From Desulfomicrobium sp. ZS1 (GTDB lineage Bacteria; Desulfobacterota; Desulfovibrionia; Desulfovibrionales; Desulfomicrobiaceae), in NCBI RefSeq assembly GCF_024204645.1, contig NZ_CP100351.1, positions 2,542,001 through 2,606,000 of the forward strand: a stretch of DNA of 64,000 bases, written 5' to 3'. Both the position numbers and the translations under genes were made by a program. Positions 1-8,903 of this stretch are shown in pieces. Positions within the stretch are counted from its first letter, which is position 1. Each line of letters begins with the position of its first letter. The notes under the pieces are model-generated. The model did not search any database, was not told the DNA's origin, and saw nothing but the letters and a program-made list of their open reading frames with translations.

Positions 1-1
1 G

Positions 2-403
2 GACTGGTCCGAATTCGGCCAGGACATCGTCAGCGTGCATACCGCGGGACAAAGAGAGCTGACAACGAACATCGACTATGACGACACATGGCACTTCGCG
101 GTGGGCGTTCGCTACGCGTTGACGCCGCAGTGGCGTGTATCCGCAGGCGTGGCCTACGATTCGTCCATGGCCGACGACGACACGCGCAGCCCGACCCTGC
201 CCGTGGACCGCACCTGGCGCTACGCCGGCGGCGTGCACTATGCCTGGAGCGAGGATCTGAAGCTGGATCTGGGCTACGAGTACATCGACACCGGCAAGGC
301 AGAAATCGACGTGGAGCGCGGCCCCCTGGCGGGCAGGCTGCAGGGCGACTACGGGCCCAACGCCATCCATGTCATCAATCTGTCCGTCGCATACAGATTC
401 TAA
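2..403 (+). CDS. FadL/OmpP1-type outer-membrane channel, C-terminal part
   Basis: The last 133 codons of a gene whose start lies left of the window. The translation alternates hydrophobic and polar residues as in beta strands, for example WHFAVGVRYALTPQWRVSAGV and LKLDLGYEYID, and ends in a terminal aromatic (VAYRF), the usual signal for outer-membrane barrel insertion. The pattern fits the C-terminal barrel of the FadL/OmpP1/TodX family, which moves long-chain fatty acids and other hydrophobic compounds across the outer membrane. The next gene, 16 bases on, also encodes an outer-membrane-like protein, so the two are probably cotranscribed. The N-terminal hatch cannot be seen, so the substrate cannot be inferred. 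Confidence 0.8.
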   Translation, partial: DWSEFGQDIVSVHTAGQRELTTNIDYDDTWHFAVGVRYALTPQWRVSAGVAYDSSMADDDTRSPTLPVDRTWRYAGGVHYAWSEDLKLDLGYEYIDTGKAEIDVERGPLAGRLQGDYGPNAIHVINLSVAYRF

Positions 404-419
404 CCTCCAGGAGGCATTC

Positions 420-1244
420 ATGTTCGGAATTACTCTGCGGAAATTGTGTCTGACGGCTTTCCTGACGGCATTGCTTGCAGCATTCGGTGCGGCGCCGGGC
501 ATATGCGAAGACGATCAGTCCACTGAGTTGGCCAAGAAGCTGGCCAATCCGGTGGCCAGCCTGATCAGCGTGCCGCTGCAGTTCAACTATGACGAGAACT
601 ATGGGCTGAGTGACGACGGAGAAAAATTTTACATCAACGTCCAGCCGGTCATTCCCTTTGCTCTGAACGAAGACTGGAACCTCATCTCGCGCACCATCCT
701 GCCGCTGGTTCACCTCAGCGACATCCCCCCCGGCAATGACGAGACAGGCCTGGGCGACATCACCCAGAGCCTCTTCTTTTCGCCCTCGCAGCCAACAGAC
801 AGAGGGCTCATCTGGGGCGTTGGCCCCGTGTTTCTGCTGCCCACTGCCACGGACGAACTGCTCGGGTCCGAAAAATGGGGGGCCGGGCCAACTGCCGTGG
901 TCCTGAAACAGACAGGTCCGTGGACAGTCGGATTCCTCGGCAACCATGTCTGGTCCTTCGCCGGGGAAGACGACCGTGCCGACATCAACGCGTCGTACAT
1001 GCAGCCTTTCCTGGCCTACGTCACAAAGACGCACACCACGTTCAACCTGAACACGGAATCCGTTTACGACTGGGAGGCCGAGCAGTGGTCCGTGCCGATC
1101 AATTTCCAGGTCAGCCAGTTGCTCAAGATCGGCGGGCAGCCGATCTCCATTGGCGCAGGTGTGCGCTACTGGGCCGAATCGCCCGATGCCGGGCCGGAAG
1201 ACTGGGGCGCGCGCCTCAGCCTGACGTTTCTGTTCCCGAAATAG
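420..1244 (+). CDS. MetA-pathway/neuromedin-U-type outer-membrane protein
   Basis: 274 residues. The start is set by AGGAGG at 409-414, five bases before the ATG, and by the signal peptide that follows (basic MFGITLRK, then a hydrophobic run ending near APGICE). The mature part has phrases typical of the family annotated as 'transporter' or MetA-pathway of phenol degradation: PVASLISVPLQFNYDENYG, LNLISRTILPLVH-like segments, and GLGDITQSLFFSP. These proteins are predicted beta-rich outer-membrane proteins of unproven function. It directly follows the FadL-type gene, which suggests joint handling of a hydrophobic substrate. That is inference; only the family resemblance and the export signal are visible. 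Confidence 0.7.
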   Translation: MFGITLRKLCLTAFLTALLAAFGAAPGICEDDQSTELAKKLANPVASLISVPLQFNYDENYGLSDDGEKFYINVQPVIPFALNEDWNLISRTILPLVHLSDIPPGNDETGLGDITQSLFFSPSQPTDRGLIWGVGPVFLLPTATDELLGSEKWGAGPTAVVLKQTGPWTVGFLGNHVWSFAGEDDRADINASYMQPFLAYVTKTHTTFNLNTESVYDWEAEQWSVPINFQVSQLLKIGGQPISIGAGVRYWAESPDAGPEDWGARLSLTFLFPK

Positions 1245-1425
1245 CTTAGGGCCAAAAAAACGTAAAATGGTACTTAACTGATGCATCTTTTGTATACCAA
1301 TCAGTATTTCTTGATATTGCGCAGGACAATCTAAAGCCAAGCAGAAATCACCGGAGAGAGAAATGCGCAGAACTTTGGTGATAGTAGCAGATGTAACCAC
1401 TAATTCTAATCAGGCTAGGATAGTC

Positions 1426-2904
1426 ATGAACACCACCAGACAAACCCTCATGATTTTAGTTTTAACGAGTATTGCTGTCCTATCTCTGCTTACGGGATGC
1501 AAAAGCAACGCTGATGCCATCTCCACAGCCGGGAAAATGGACAAAAAAGTCGGTATCGACGCGCCTGGAATCGAAGAAATCAAGGCCATTGCTGAGGAAG
1601 GGTTCATCTACGGTCTTCCGATTGTGATGAATTATGCGGTGATGAACGAGTTCTGCATTGATAAAAACTCGGGGCAATACAAGGGACCGTTCAACTCGAT
1701 GTACAACGAGCGTCAAGTTTTCACCTACAAGGACACCGCTGTCGTTACGCCCAACAGCGACACGCCCTATTCGATGGTTTGGCTGGACCTGCGCGCGGAG
1801 CCGATGGTGATCTCGGTTCCGGCGGTGGAAAAAGAGCGCTATTACTCGGTCCAGCTGATTGATGGCAACACCTATAACTATGGTTACATCGGCAGCCGTT
1901 CAACAGGCGTTGAGGCCGGAAGCTACCTTGTGGCGGGCCCCGGCTGGAAAGGCAAGATTCCCGAAGGAATCGACAAGGTGTTCCGCTCATCGACCCCCTT
2001 CGGACTCACTGTTTTCCGTACCCAACTCCTCAATGCCGAGGATATGCCCAACGTGCAGAAGGTGCAGGATGGATACAAGGCGCAGCCGTTGTCCGCGTTT
2101 CTGAAACAACCTGCTCCACCTGCCGCTCCGAAGATTGACTTCGTCCCCGCCACCACCAAGGGAATCAAAGAGAACTTCTATGCCTATCTCGATGCCGCGC
2201 TCGAATTCGTGCCCGAGACGCCGGAGAACAAGGAGATCCTCGCCAGACTGGCGCGTATCGGCGTCGGCCTGGGCAAGACCTTCGACTTCAAGGATCTCTC
2301 GCTGGAACACAAGGCCGCCGTCCTGGTTGCAATGAAGGAAGGCGACGACAAGGTGAAGAAGTATCTGAGCACCGGAATGAAGAATATCAATGGCTGGAAG
2401 GTCGGGGCGCTGTTTGGTGACAGCGCTTTCTATAATGGTGATTGGCTGAAGCGTGCGGCCGCCGCTGTGGGCGGGATCTACGGCAACGACGCGGTCGAGG
2501 CGATGTATCCAATGACCCGCACGGATTCCACGGGCGAAACGATCGACACCAGCAAACACAACTACACCATCACCTTCCAGGCCGACCAGTTTCCGCCGGT
2601 CAATGCCTTCTGGTCGGTTACCATGTATGACGGCAAGAGCCAGTTGCTGATCAAGAATCCGATCAACCGCTACCTTATCAATTCGCCAATGCTGCCGGAC
2701 ATGAAGAGAAATGCGGACGGCTCGCTGACGATCTACATTCAGAAGGATTCGCCTGGTACCGACAAGGAATCCAACTGGCTGCCTGCACCCAACGACACCG
2801 CCTATCTCGTGATGCGTCTCTACTGGCCCAAGACCGAAAAACCTTCGATCCTCCCGCCAGGCATGGGCACTTGGGCACCTCCGGGGATCGTCAAACTGAA
2901 ATAA
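1426..2904 (+). CDS. DUF1254/DUF1214 lipoprotein
   Basis: 492 residues from ATG 1426. An in-frame ATG at 1363 also exists, but 1426 has AGGA at 1417-1420 and starts a proper lipoprotein signal (MNTTRQTLMILVL..., lipobox LTGC about residue 22), so I prefer it. The N-terminal half is a DUF1254 domain (YGLPIVMNYAVMNEF, VVTPNSDTPYSMVWLDL). The C-terminal half is a DUF1214 domain (FPPVNAFWSVTMYDGKSQLL, YLVMRLYWPK). The function of these domains is not established; they are often found in the cell envelope of environmental bacteria. Two more DUF1254 genes, one truncated, lie within 6 kb, flanking a sulfatase and its maturase. Confidence 0.85.
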   Translation: MNTTRQTLMILVLTSIAVLSLLTGCKSNADAISTAGKMDKKVGIDAPGIEEIKAIAEEGFIYGLPIVMNYAVMNEFCIDKNSGQYKGPFNSMYNERQVFTYKDTAVVTPNSDTPYSMVWLDLRAEPMVISVPAVEKERYYSVQLIDGNTYNYGYIGSRSTGVEAGSYLVAGPGWKGKIPEGIDKVFRSSTPFGLTVFRTQLLNAEDMPNVQKVQDGYKAQPLSAFLKQPAPPAAPKIDFVPATTKGIKENFYAYLDAALEFVPETPENKEILARLARIGVGLGKTFDFKDLSLEHKAAVLVAMKEGDDKVKKYLSTGMKNINGWKVGALFGDSAFYNGDWLKRAAAAVGGIYGNDAVEAMYPMTRTDSTGETIDTSKHNYTITFQADQFPPVNAFWSVTMYDGKSQLLIKNPINRYLINSPMLPDMKRNADGSLTIYIQKDSPGTDKESNWLPAPNDTAYLVMRLYWPKTEKPSILPPGMGTWAPPGIVKLK

Positions 2905-3001
2905 TCCAATCGTGAAATATTGTTCTGGTCTGTGGGTTGCTCTTTTTGAACGACCCGTGGATCAGCAAAAAAAGTCAATTCCAAACCATAAAGGTCATCC
3001 T

Positions 3002-3331
3002 ATGAAAATTAAACACATCATTACGCTCATAATGGCACTCGCCGCCTTCGTGCAGCCCCTGACTGGCCAGGCAGCAGACGTCACCCCGGATGAAGCCCGC
3101 GCCATCGCCAAGGAGGCTGCCGTTTACGGCTTTCCGGTCATCGATAGCTACCGCGTCAACTACGAATATTTCTTCAAGCCGGGCACGCCCGAGTACAAAG
3201 GGGCGCCGAACACGCTCATCAACGTCCCCCGAGTTTACACGCCGGCGGACACAGCGATCCAGACGCCCAATTCGGACACACCCTATTCCTTCATTAAATC
3301 AAGCCAGATAAACCAGCGTCTGGTTGTCTAA
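3002..3331 (+). pseudogene. Truncated DUF1254 protein remnant
   Basis: An ATG at 3002 opens a signal peptide (MKIKHIITLIMALAAFVQ) and about 75 residues of DUF1254 N-terminal sequence, including AVYGFPVIDSYRVNYEYF and IQTPNSDTPYS. The similarity to the neighbouring DUF1254 proteins stops exactly after DTPYS. A short unrelated tail (FIKSSQINQRLVV) runs to a stop 20 bases before the sulfatase-maturase gene. Complete members are 450-500 residues, so roughly three quarters of the gene is missing. A deletion joining this gene to the region upstream of the maturase would explain it. The fragment may still be translated and exported, but it lacks the DUF1214 half. Confidence 0.75.
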
Positions 3332-3351
3332 CGTCGGAGAAAATCGACTCC

Positions 3352-4674
3352 ATGCATTCACAGGAACTCTCAGCCTCTTTCCCAGTAGCCCTGACCCCGG
3401 GCGTGCACCTCATGGCCAAGCCTGCCGGGCCGGATTGCAATCTGCGCTGTGCGTACTGCTTTTACCTCGAAAAGGAAGCGTTGTTCCCGGATATCAAACG
3501 CCCGCGCATGACGGACGAGGTTCTGGAAGCCTATGTGCGCCAGACCGCCGCAGCCAACCTGAACACGCCGGGAGGGCTGCTCTTCAGCTGGCAGGGCGGC
3601 GAACCCACGCTCATGGGACTGCCTTTCTTCCGCCGGGCCGTGGAACTGGAGCGCAAATACGCTGAAGGACAAGCCGTTGCCAACACCCTGCAGACCAACG
3701 GCACCCTGCTGACCGACGAATGGTGCGAATTCCTGGCCCAAAACGGATTCCTGGTGGGCCTCAGCCTGGACGGCCCGGACTTCGTGCACGACCGCCATCG
3801 ACGGGACGCCGCCGGCAGGGGTACCTTCGAGCGGGTTCTGCGGGCTCTGAAGCTCATGCAGAAGCATGGCGTGGAGTACAACGTCATGGCCACGGTCAGC
3901 CGCGAGAGCGCCGGTCAGCCGCTCGAAATCTATTCCTTTTTCAAAGACCAGGGCGTGCGCCACGTCCAGTTCTCGCCCATCGTGGAGCGCGAACCGGACG
4001 AGCGGGCGAGACAGCTCGGGCTGCATCTGGCCCTGCCTCCATCATCCGGCGGGGAAATCGCCCCTGCGGTCACTCCCTGGACCGTCGAACCGGAGTGCTT
4101 CGGAGATTTCCTGATCACCATTTTCGACGAATGGGTCCGCCGCGACGTGGGCTCCATGTTCGTCATGAACTTCGAGTGGGCCCTGGCCACCTCCCTCGGT
4201 GAGGAAGGGGCGGTGTGCACCATGGCCCGCCATTGCGGCAACGCCTGCATCGTCGAACACAACGGGGACGTCTATTCCTGCGACCATTTCGTCTACCCGG
4301 AATACAGGCTCGGAAACATTCTGAGCGACGACGTCACCGCCCTGGTTTCGTCTCGGCGGCAGATCGAATGGGGCCACCGAAAGGAATCCGGACTTCCAGG
4401 TCAGTGCCTGCAGTGCCCCGTCGGCCGGGTCTGCCGGGGCGGGTGCCAGAAGCACAGGTTCGCCGTTACGGAGACCGGGGAAGCTGGCCTCAATTATCTC
4501 TGCTCCGGATATTTGAAGTATTACAGGCATATCGGAAAATACATGGCCGGCTTCAAAAAGCTGATCGAACTGGACCTTGCGCCCGAACGAATCATGGGGG
4601 CCATTGACACGCCGCTCCTGATTCCGGCCTCGGAAAAGTCGGGAAACCAGCCTGTATTGTTGTGGATTCGCTGA
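3352..4674 (+). CDS. Radical SAM anaerobic sulfatase-maturating enzyme (anSME)
   Basis: 440 residues. It oxidises the active-site Cys or Ser of a sulfatase to C-alpha-formylglycine without oxygen, acting in the cytoplasm before export. The radical-SAM cluster motif CNLRCAYCFY is near residue 27. SWQGGEPTLMG follows, then LSLDGP. A C-terminal SPASM-type cysteine set binds auxiliary [4Fe-4S] clusters: CTMARHCGNACIVEHNGDVYSCDHFVYPEYRLGN, then CLQCPVGRVCRGGCQKHR (given here as separate segments). The stop is 42 bases before the sulfatase ATG, so the enzyme and its likely substrate form one operon. An alternative is another SPASM peptide modifier, but the adjacent sulfatase makes anSME by far the best reading. 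Confidence 0.93.
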   Translation: MHSQELSASFPVALTPGVHLMAKPAGPDCNLRCAYCFYLEKEALFPDIKRPRMTDEVLEAYVRQTAAANLNTPGGLLFSWQGGEPTLMGLPFFRRAVELERKYAEGQAVANTLQTNGTLLTDEWCEFLAQNGFLVGLSLDGPDFVHDRHRRDAAGRGTFERVLRALKLMQKHGVEYNVMATVSRESAGQPLEIYSFFKDQGVRHVQFSPIVEREPDERARQLGLHLALPPSSGGEIAPAVTPWTVEPECFGDFLITIFDEWVRRDVGSMFVMNFEWALATSLGEEGAVCTMARHCGNACIVEHNGDVYSCDHFVYPEYRLGNILSDDVTALVSSRRQIEWGHRKESGLPGQCLQCPVGRVCRGGCQKHRFAVTETGEAGLNYLCSGYLKYYRHIGKYMAGFKKLIELDLAPERIMGAIDTPLLIPASEKSGNQPVLLWIR

Positions 4675-4716
4675 TTGCGACATGATTTCGTCCCTTTTGA
4701 AACAGAGGAGAAAATT

Positions 4717-7176
4717 ATGACTGGAACACAAAGCAGAGCGCTGACCGCCATTGGCAGTCTGGGCATGGCGCTGGCAGCGATATTCGCTCAGCAGCCCGTC
4801 GTGGCCCTGGCGCAGCAGGCGGCAGAGTCCCTGGACCGGACGGTCCTGCCCATTCCGGAACCAAAACGGCAGACCTTCACGGAAGTGGACGTACGGAAAG
4901 CCACGGCGCCGCCGCGATTCGCCGTCACGCCTCCGCAAGGCGCGCCCAACGTGGTCGTCGTGCTCCTCGATGATCTCGGCTTCGCCGGGACCAGCACCTT
5001 CGGTGGCCCCATCGACACGCCCAATTTCGACCGCATCGCCGACGAAGGCGTGTATTACAACAATTTCCACACCACGGCGGTCTCCTCGCCCACGCGTGCG
5101 GCCATCAAGAGCGGGCGCAACCACCACGTTTGCAACATGGGCGCCATCATCGAGATGGGCACGACCTTCCCCGGCAACACCGGCCAGATCCCCAATGACG
5201 TCGCGCCAGTGGCCGAGATGCTGCGTTTGAACGGCTACAGCACCGGCGCTTTCGGTAAATGGCATGAGACTGCGGCTTGGGAGGCCAGCGTGTCCGGTCC
5301 CTTCGACCGCTGGCCGACCCGTCAGGGCTTCGACAAGTTCTACGGCTTTTTGGGCGGCGAGACCAACCAGTGGGCACCGTTCATCTATGACGGCATTCAT
5401 CCCGTGGAATTGCCTGCGGATCCGAACTACCATTTCATGACCGACATGACGGACCAGACCGTAGCCTGGATCAAGTACCAGAAGGCATTGACCCCGGACA
5501 AACCGTTCTTCGTCTACTTCGCTCCAGGCGCCGTGCATGCCCCGCACCATGTGCCTCAGGATTGGATCGCCAAGTGGAAGGGCAAGTTCGACCAGGGCTG
5601 GGACGCGATCCGCGAGCAGACACTGGCGCGCCAGATAGAACGCGGCATCGTTCCCAAGGGCACGAAGCTCGCGCCCAAGCCCGAGGCGATTCAGGACTGG
5701 AACACGCTCTCGGCTGATGAAAAGCGGCTCTTTACCCGCCAGGCCGAGGTCTTCGCGGCATTTCTGGCCATGACCGATCATGAGATCGGCCGGGTCATCA
5801 AAGCCATCGAAGACACGGGACAACTCGACAACACGATGCTCATCTTCGTCTACGGCGACAACGGCAGCAGCTCCGAGGGCGGACGCAGCGGCATGTTCAG
5901 CGAGATGACGTATTTCAACGGCGTGCAGGAAACCGTTCCGGACATGCTCAAATTCCTGGACAAGTGGGGCGGCCCCGAAACCTACCCGCACATGGCTGCA
6001 GGCTGGGCCGTGGCCCTCGATACGCCCTACCAGTGGACAAAGCAGGTCGCGTCGGACCCCGGTGGAACCAAGGTCGGCATGGCCATTCGCTGGCCCGAAG
6101 GCATCAAGGCCAAGGGCGAACTGCGCACCCAGTTCCACCATGTCGTCGACGTGGCCCCGACCATACTGGAAGCTGCCGGCCTGCCCGAGCCCAAGAGCGT
6201 GAATGGAGTGGAACAGCGGCCCATGGACGGCGTGAGCATGGCCTACACCTTCGACGACGCCGCCGCCAAGGAGCGGCACATCACGCAGTACTTCGAGATG
6301 TTCGGCAACCGGGGCATTTACCATGAAGGCTGGTTCGCGCGAACCATCCACCGGGCGCCGTGGGAGCAAAAAGCCCGCCGCGCGCTGGACGACAATTCCG
6401 CCTGGGAGCTGTACGATACGCGCACCGATTTCAGCCTGGTCAACGATCTGTCGTCCAAGCATCCGGACAAGCTCAAGGAACTGCAGGCGCTTTTCCTGGC
6501 CGAAGCATCGAAGAACCACGCGCTGCCCATCGACGACCGCGTCTTCGAGCGGGTGAATGCGGAACTGGTGGGACGACCCGATCTGATGGCCGGCCGAACG
6601 TCCATCGTCCTGGCCGAAGGCATGACGGGGATGACCGAGAACGTGTTCCTGAACATCAAGAACAAGTCCAAGACCATCACCGCCGAGATCGACGTGCCCG
6701 AAGGCCGGGATGCCAACGGCATCATCATGGTCCAGGGCGGTCGTTTCGGCGGCTGGGCCCTGTATGTGAAAGACGGCATTCCGGCCTACGACTACAACTT
6801 CCTGGGCCTGGAGCGCACGACCGTGGCCGGGGCCGAGAAGCTTAAAGCCGGAAAATACACGCTGCGCTTCGAGTTCGCCTATGATGGAGGCGGGTTTGGC
6901 AAGGGCGGGATGGGAACGCTTTATGTGAACGACAAGAAGGTCGGAGAGGGTCGCATCGGTCGCACGCAGCCAATGATATTCTCTGCGGATGAAACTGCCG
7001 ATGTGGGCATCGATCTGGCGACGCCGGTGGTGGAATCCATCGGGGCGGAAGCCAAGTCCCGCTTCAACGGGCGGATTCCGAAGGTGACGGTGGAGGTCAA
7101 GGCTGCAAAGCCTGCGGAAAAGGCCGAAGCCGACGCTGCAATCCTCCTGGCCGACAAAAAGGCCATGGCGGATTAG
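4717..7176 (+). CDS. Serine-type periplasmic arylsulfatase
   Basis: 819 residues. The ATG at 4717 is chosen for the GAGGAG at 4705-4710 and because it starts a signal peptide (MTGTQSRALTAIGSLGMAL..., cleavage near ALAQQ). It belongs to the alkaline-phosphatase/sulfatase superfamily: metal-binding VVLLDDLGFAG at about residues 81-91 and the modification motif S123-S-P-T-R at 123-127, followed by AAIKSG. Ser replaces Cys in the C/S-x-P-x-R signature, so it should need the anSME encoded just upstream. About 200 residues after the catalytic domain form a beta-rich tail. It hydrolyses sulfate esters in the periplasm. In a sulfate reducer, the released sulfate could feed respiration (inference). 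A perfect 11-bp hairpin follows the gene. Confidence 0.92.
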   Translation: MTGTQSRALTAIGSLGMALAAIFAQQPVVALAQQAAESLDRTVLPIPEPKRQTFTEVDVRKATAPPRFAVTPPQGAPNVVVVLLDDLGFAGTSTFGGPIDTPNFDRIADEGVYYNNFHTTAVSSPTRAAIKSGRNHHVCNMGAIIEMGTTFPGNTGQIPNDVAPVAEMLRLNGYSTGAFGKWHETAAWEASVSGPFDRWPTRQGFDKFYGFLGGETNQWAPFIYDGIHPVELPADPNYHFMTDMTDQTVAWIKYQKALTPDKPFFVYFAPGAVHAPHHVPQDWIAKWKGKFDQGWDAIREQTLARQIERGIVPKGTKLAPKPEAIQDWNTLSADEKRLFTRQAEVFAAFLAMTDHEIGRVIKAIEDTGQLDNTMLIFVYGDNGSSSEGGRSGMFSEMTYFNGVQETVPDMLKFLDKWGGPETYPHMAAGWAVALDTPYQWTKQVASDPGGTKVGMAIRWPEGIKAKGELRTQFHHVVDVAPTILEAAGLPEPKSVNGVEQRPMDGVSMAYTFDDAAAKERHITQYFEMFGNRGIYHEGWFARTIHRAPWEQKARRALDDNSAWELYDTRTDFSLVNDLSSKHPDKLKELQALFLAEASKNHALPIDDRVFERVNAELVGRPDLMAGRTSIVLAEGMTGMTENVFLNIKNKSKTITAEIDVPEGRDANGIIMVQGGRFGGWALYVKDGIPAYDYNFLGLERTTVAGAEKLKAGKYTLRFEFAYDGGGFGKGGMGTLYVNDKKVGEGRIGRTQPMIFSADETADVGIDLATPVVESIGAEAKSRFNGRIPKVTVEVKAAKPAEKAEADAAILLADKKAMAD

Positions 7177-7189
7177 TCTGAACACGCAT

Positions 7190-7225
7190 CGGTGAGGATC
7201 TGGACAAATCCGATCCTCACCGTTT
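7190..7225 (+). terminator. Hairpin after the sulfatase gene
   Basis: CGGTGAGGATC at 7190-7200 pairs perfectly with GATCCTCACCG at 7212-7222 around an 11-base loop, followed by TTTC. It lies between the sulfatase and the next DUF1254 gene. The T run is short, so it may be a partial terminator or an mRNA-stabilising stem. Confidence 0.6.
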
Positions 7226-7261
7226 CAATGTCGCTGAAGAATTCCTCACGGAGGGTCTATC

Positions 7262-8770
7262 ATGGAAAACAAGTTCGTTCTGCAGATGTGGCTGGTCGCC
7301 ATCGCGTTTTTGGTCGCAATACCGGGCTCGGCGCAGTCTTCGCAATACAAAATGACGACCGACATCCCGCCCGGCATCGCAATGCCGGACAGCGTGGAGA
7401 CACGCCTGGGCACGCTCAAGTTTTTTGATGGTTTTCCCGACGACGCCTCGGTTGAAAAAATCTATGACAACCTCGACTTTCAGCGCGCGGTGCAGGCCTA
7501 TCTGCTGGCGCTGCCAGCCGTGAACATGGCTGGCCTGCGAGAAGGTTTACTGCAGCTTGGGCCGCCCAACACCACGATTCCGACATTCGACACGATGATG
7601 GATTCGCGGTCCCTGTTTCTGACCGCGAACGCCAACACGGCCTACACCTGGGTTTGGATCAATCTGAAGGACGGCCCTCTGGTCGCAGAGGTTCCGCCCA
7701 TGGTGCTGGGCATGATTGATGATTTCTGGTTCCGTTATGTCACCGACATAGGCATCGTCGGCCCCGACAAAGGCAACGGGGGCAAGTATCTGCTCCTGCC
7801 GCCCGACTATAAGGGTGATGTGCCGCAGGGTTATATCGTCGTGCGTGTCCCCACCTACGAATCCATTCTCGTCTGGCGTAATTTTCCCGTGAAAGGGGAT
7901 ATCAAGCCCGCCATCGAAAGCCTCAAGAAACTCACCCGGATTTATCCCCTGGATCAGGTCGGCAACCCGCCGGAAAATACATTTGTAAATATTTCCGGAC
8001 GGGAATTCAGCACGGTGGCCCCAGCCGACTATAAGGTCTGGGAACTGCTCAATCAGGTCGTTCAGGGCGAACCGGTCGAGTCTCTGGACCCGGTGACGCT
8101 CGGCTTTTTTGCGTGCATCGGCATCGAGAAAGGCAAGCCTTTCGCTCCCGATGCACGCATGAAGGAAATCCTGACCGAGGCGGCGGCAGTGGGCGACGCC
8201 ACGGCGCGGACCATCCTTTTCCAGAGCAGGATCCCCGAGGCCTTCTACTATCCGAACAGCACGTGGCGTCAGTGGCTTGGCGGCTACAAATTCGAGTCGC
8301 AGCCCGGCGTGCATTATCTGGACGCAGCGTCTTTCTTCTATTTCTATGCGACCGGCGTGACGCCAGCCATGGAAGCGAAGATGGTCGGACAGGGCTCCCA
8401 GTATGCTGTCGGGTTGGTCGATTCCACCGGCGCTGCCCTGGATGGTGGCAAGAACTACCGGCTGCATCTGCCGCCCAACATCCCGGTGAAGGATTTCTGG
8501 TCGGTGATTCTGTACGATAACCAGACCCGCTCCATGCTCCAGACCGACCAACAATTTCCGATGGTCAGCAGCCAGGACAAAAACGTTCTCGTCAACGCCG
8601 ACGGTTCTGTGGATGTCTATTTCGGACCCAAGGCACCGGCTGGCAAGGAGCACAACTGGATTCAGACAATTCCCGGCAAGGGTTGGAACACGCTGCTGCG
8701 TCTCTATGGACCGCTTCAGCCATGGTTCGACAAGACCTGGCGTCCGAGTGAGATCGAAGAGGTGAAATGA
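7262..8770 (+). CDS. Exported DUF1254/DUF1214 protein
   Basis: 502 residues with GGAGG eight bases before the ATG. A signal peptide (MENKFVLQMWLVAIAFLVAIPGSAQ) precedes a DUF1254 domain (FQRAVQAYLLALPAVNMAG, LTANANTAYTWVWINL). A DUF1214 domain follows near the C-terminus (IPVKDFWSVILYDNQTRS, NTLLRLYGPLQPWFDKTW). It lacks the lipobox of the paralogue at 1426-2904, so it is probably soluble in the periplasm. It closes the locus of sulfatase, maturase and DUF1254 genes. Function unknown; the repeated pairing with a sulfatase suggests a shared substrate or stress response, which is inference. Confidence 0.85.
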   Translation: MENKFVLQMWLVAIAFLVAIPGSAQSSQYKMTTDIPPGIAMPDSVETRLGTLKFFDGFPDDASVEKIYDNLDFQRAVQAYLLALPAVNMAGLREGLLQLGPPNTTIPTFDTMMDSRSLFLTANANTAYTWVWINLKDGPLVAEVPPMVLGMIDDFWFRYVTDIGIVGPDKGNGGKYLLLPPDYKGDVPQGYIVVRVPTYESILVWRNFPVKGDIKPAIESLKKLTRIYPLDQVGNPPENTFVNISGREFSTVAPADYKVWELLNQVVQGEPVESLDPVTLGFFACIGIEKGKPFAPDARMKEILTEAAAVGDATARTILFQSRIPEAFYYPNSTWRQWLGGYKFESQPGVHYLDAASFFYFYATGVTPAMEAKMVGQGSQYAVGLVDSTGAALDGGKNYRLHLPPNIPVKDFWSVILYDNQTRSMLQTDQQFPMVSSQDKNVLVNADGSVDVYFGPKAPAGKEHNWIQTIPGKGWNTLLRLYGPLQPWFDKTWRPSEIEEVK

Positions 8771-8838
8771 TCCTTGGCTTCGGCGCCAGGCTGAGGTCTT
8801 GATGAAAGAAAATGCAGAATACGATGCACGGCGCACCG

Positions 8839-8871
8839 CAAAAAAAGCGAAGCCATATCAATGACTTCGCT
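8839..8871 (-). terminator. Terminator of ssb
   Basis: Read on the minus strand, AAGCGAAG and CTTCGCTT form a stem around a 12-base loop, followed by an uninterrupted run of T. It lies 33 bases after the ssb stop and also faces the end of the convergent DUF1254 gene. Confidence 0.85.
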
Positions 8872-8903
8872 TCTCTTATTGACAAACCTTATTCTGTTCT
8901 CTC

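Noticed and set aside
4042-7185. A 1047-codon open frame on the minus strand across the maturase and sulfatase genes
   Set aside because: It is antisense to two genes with clear catalytic motifs, has no recognisable domain, and is His/Gly/Arg-rich as expected from reading high-GC coding DNA backward.
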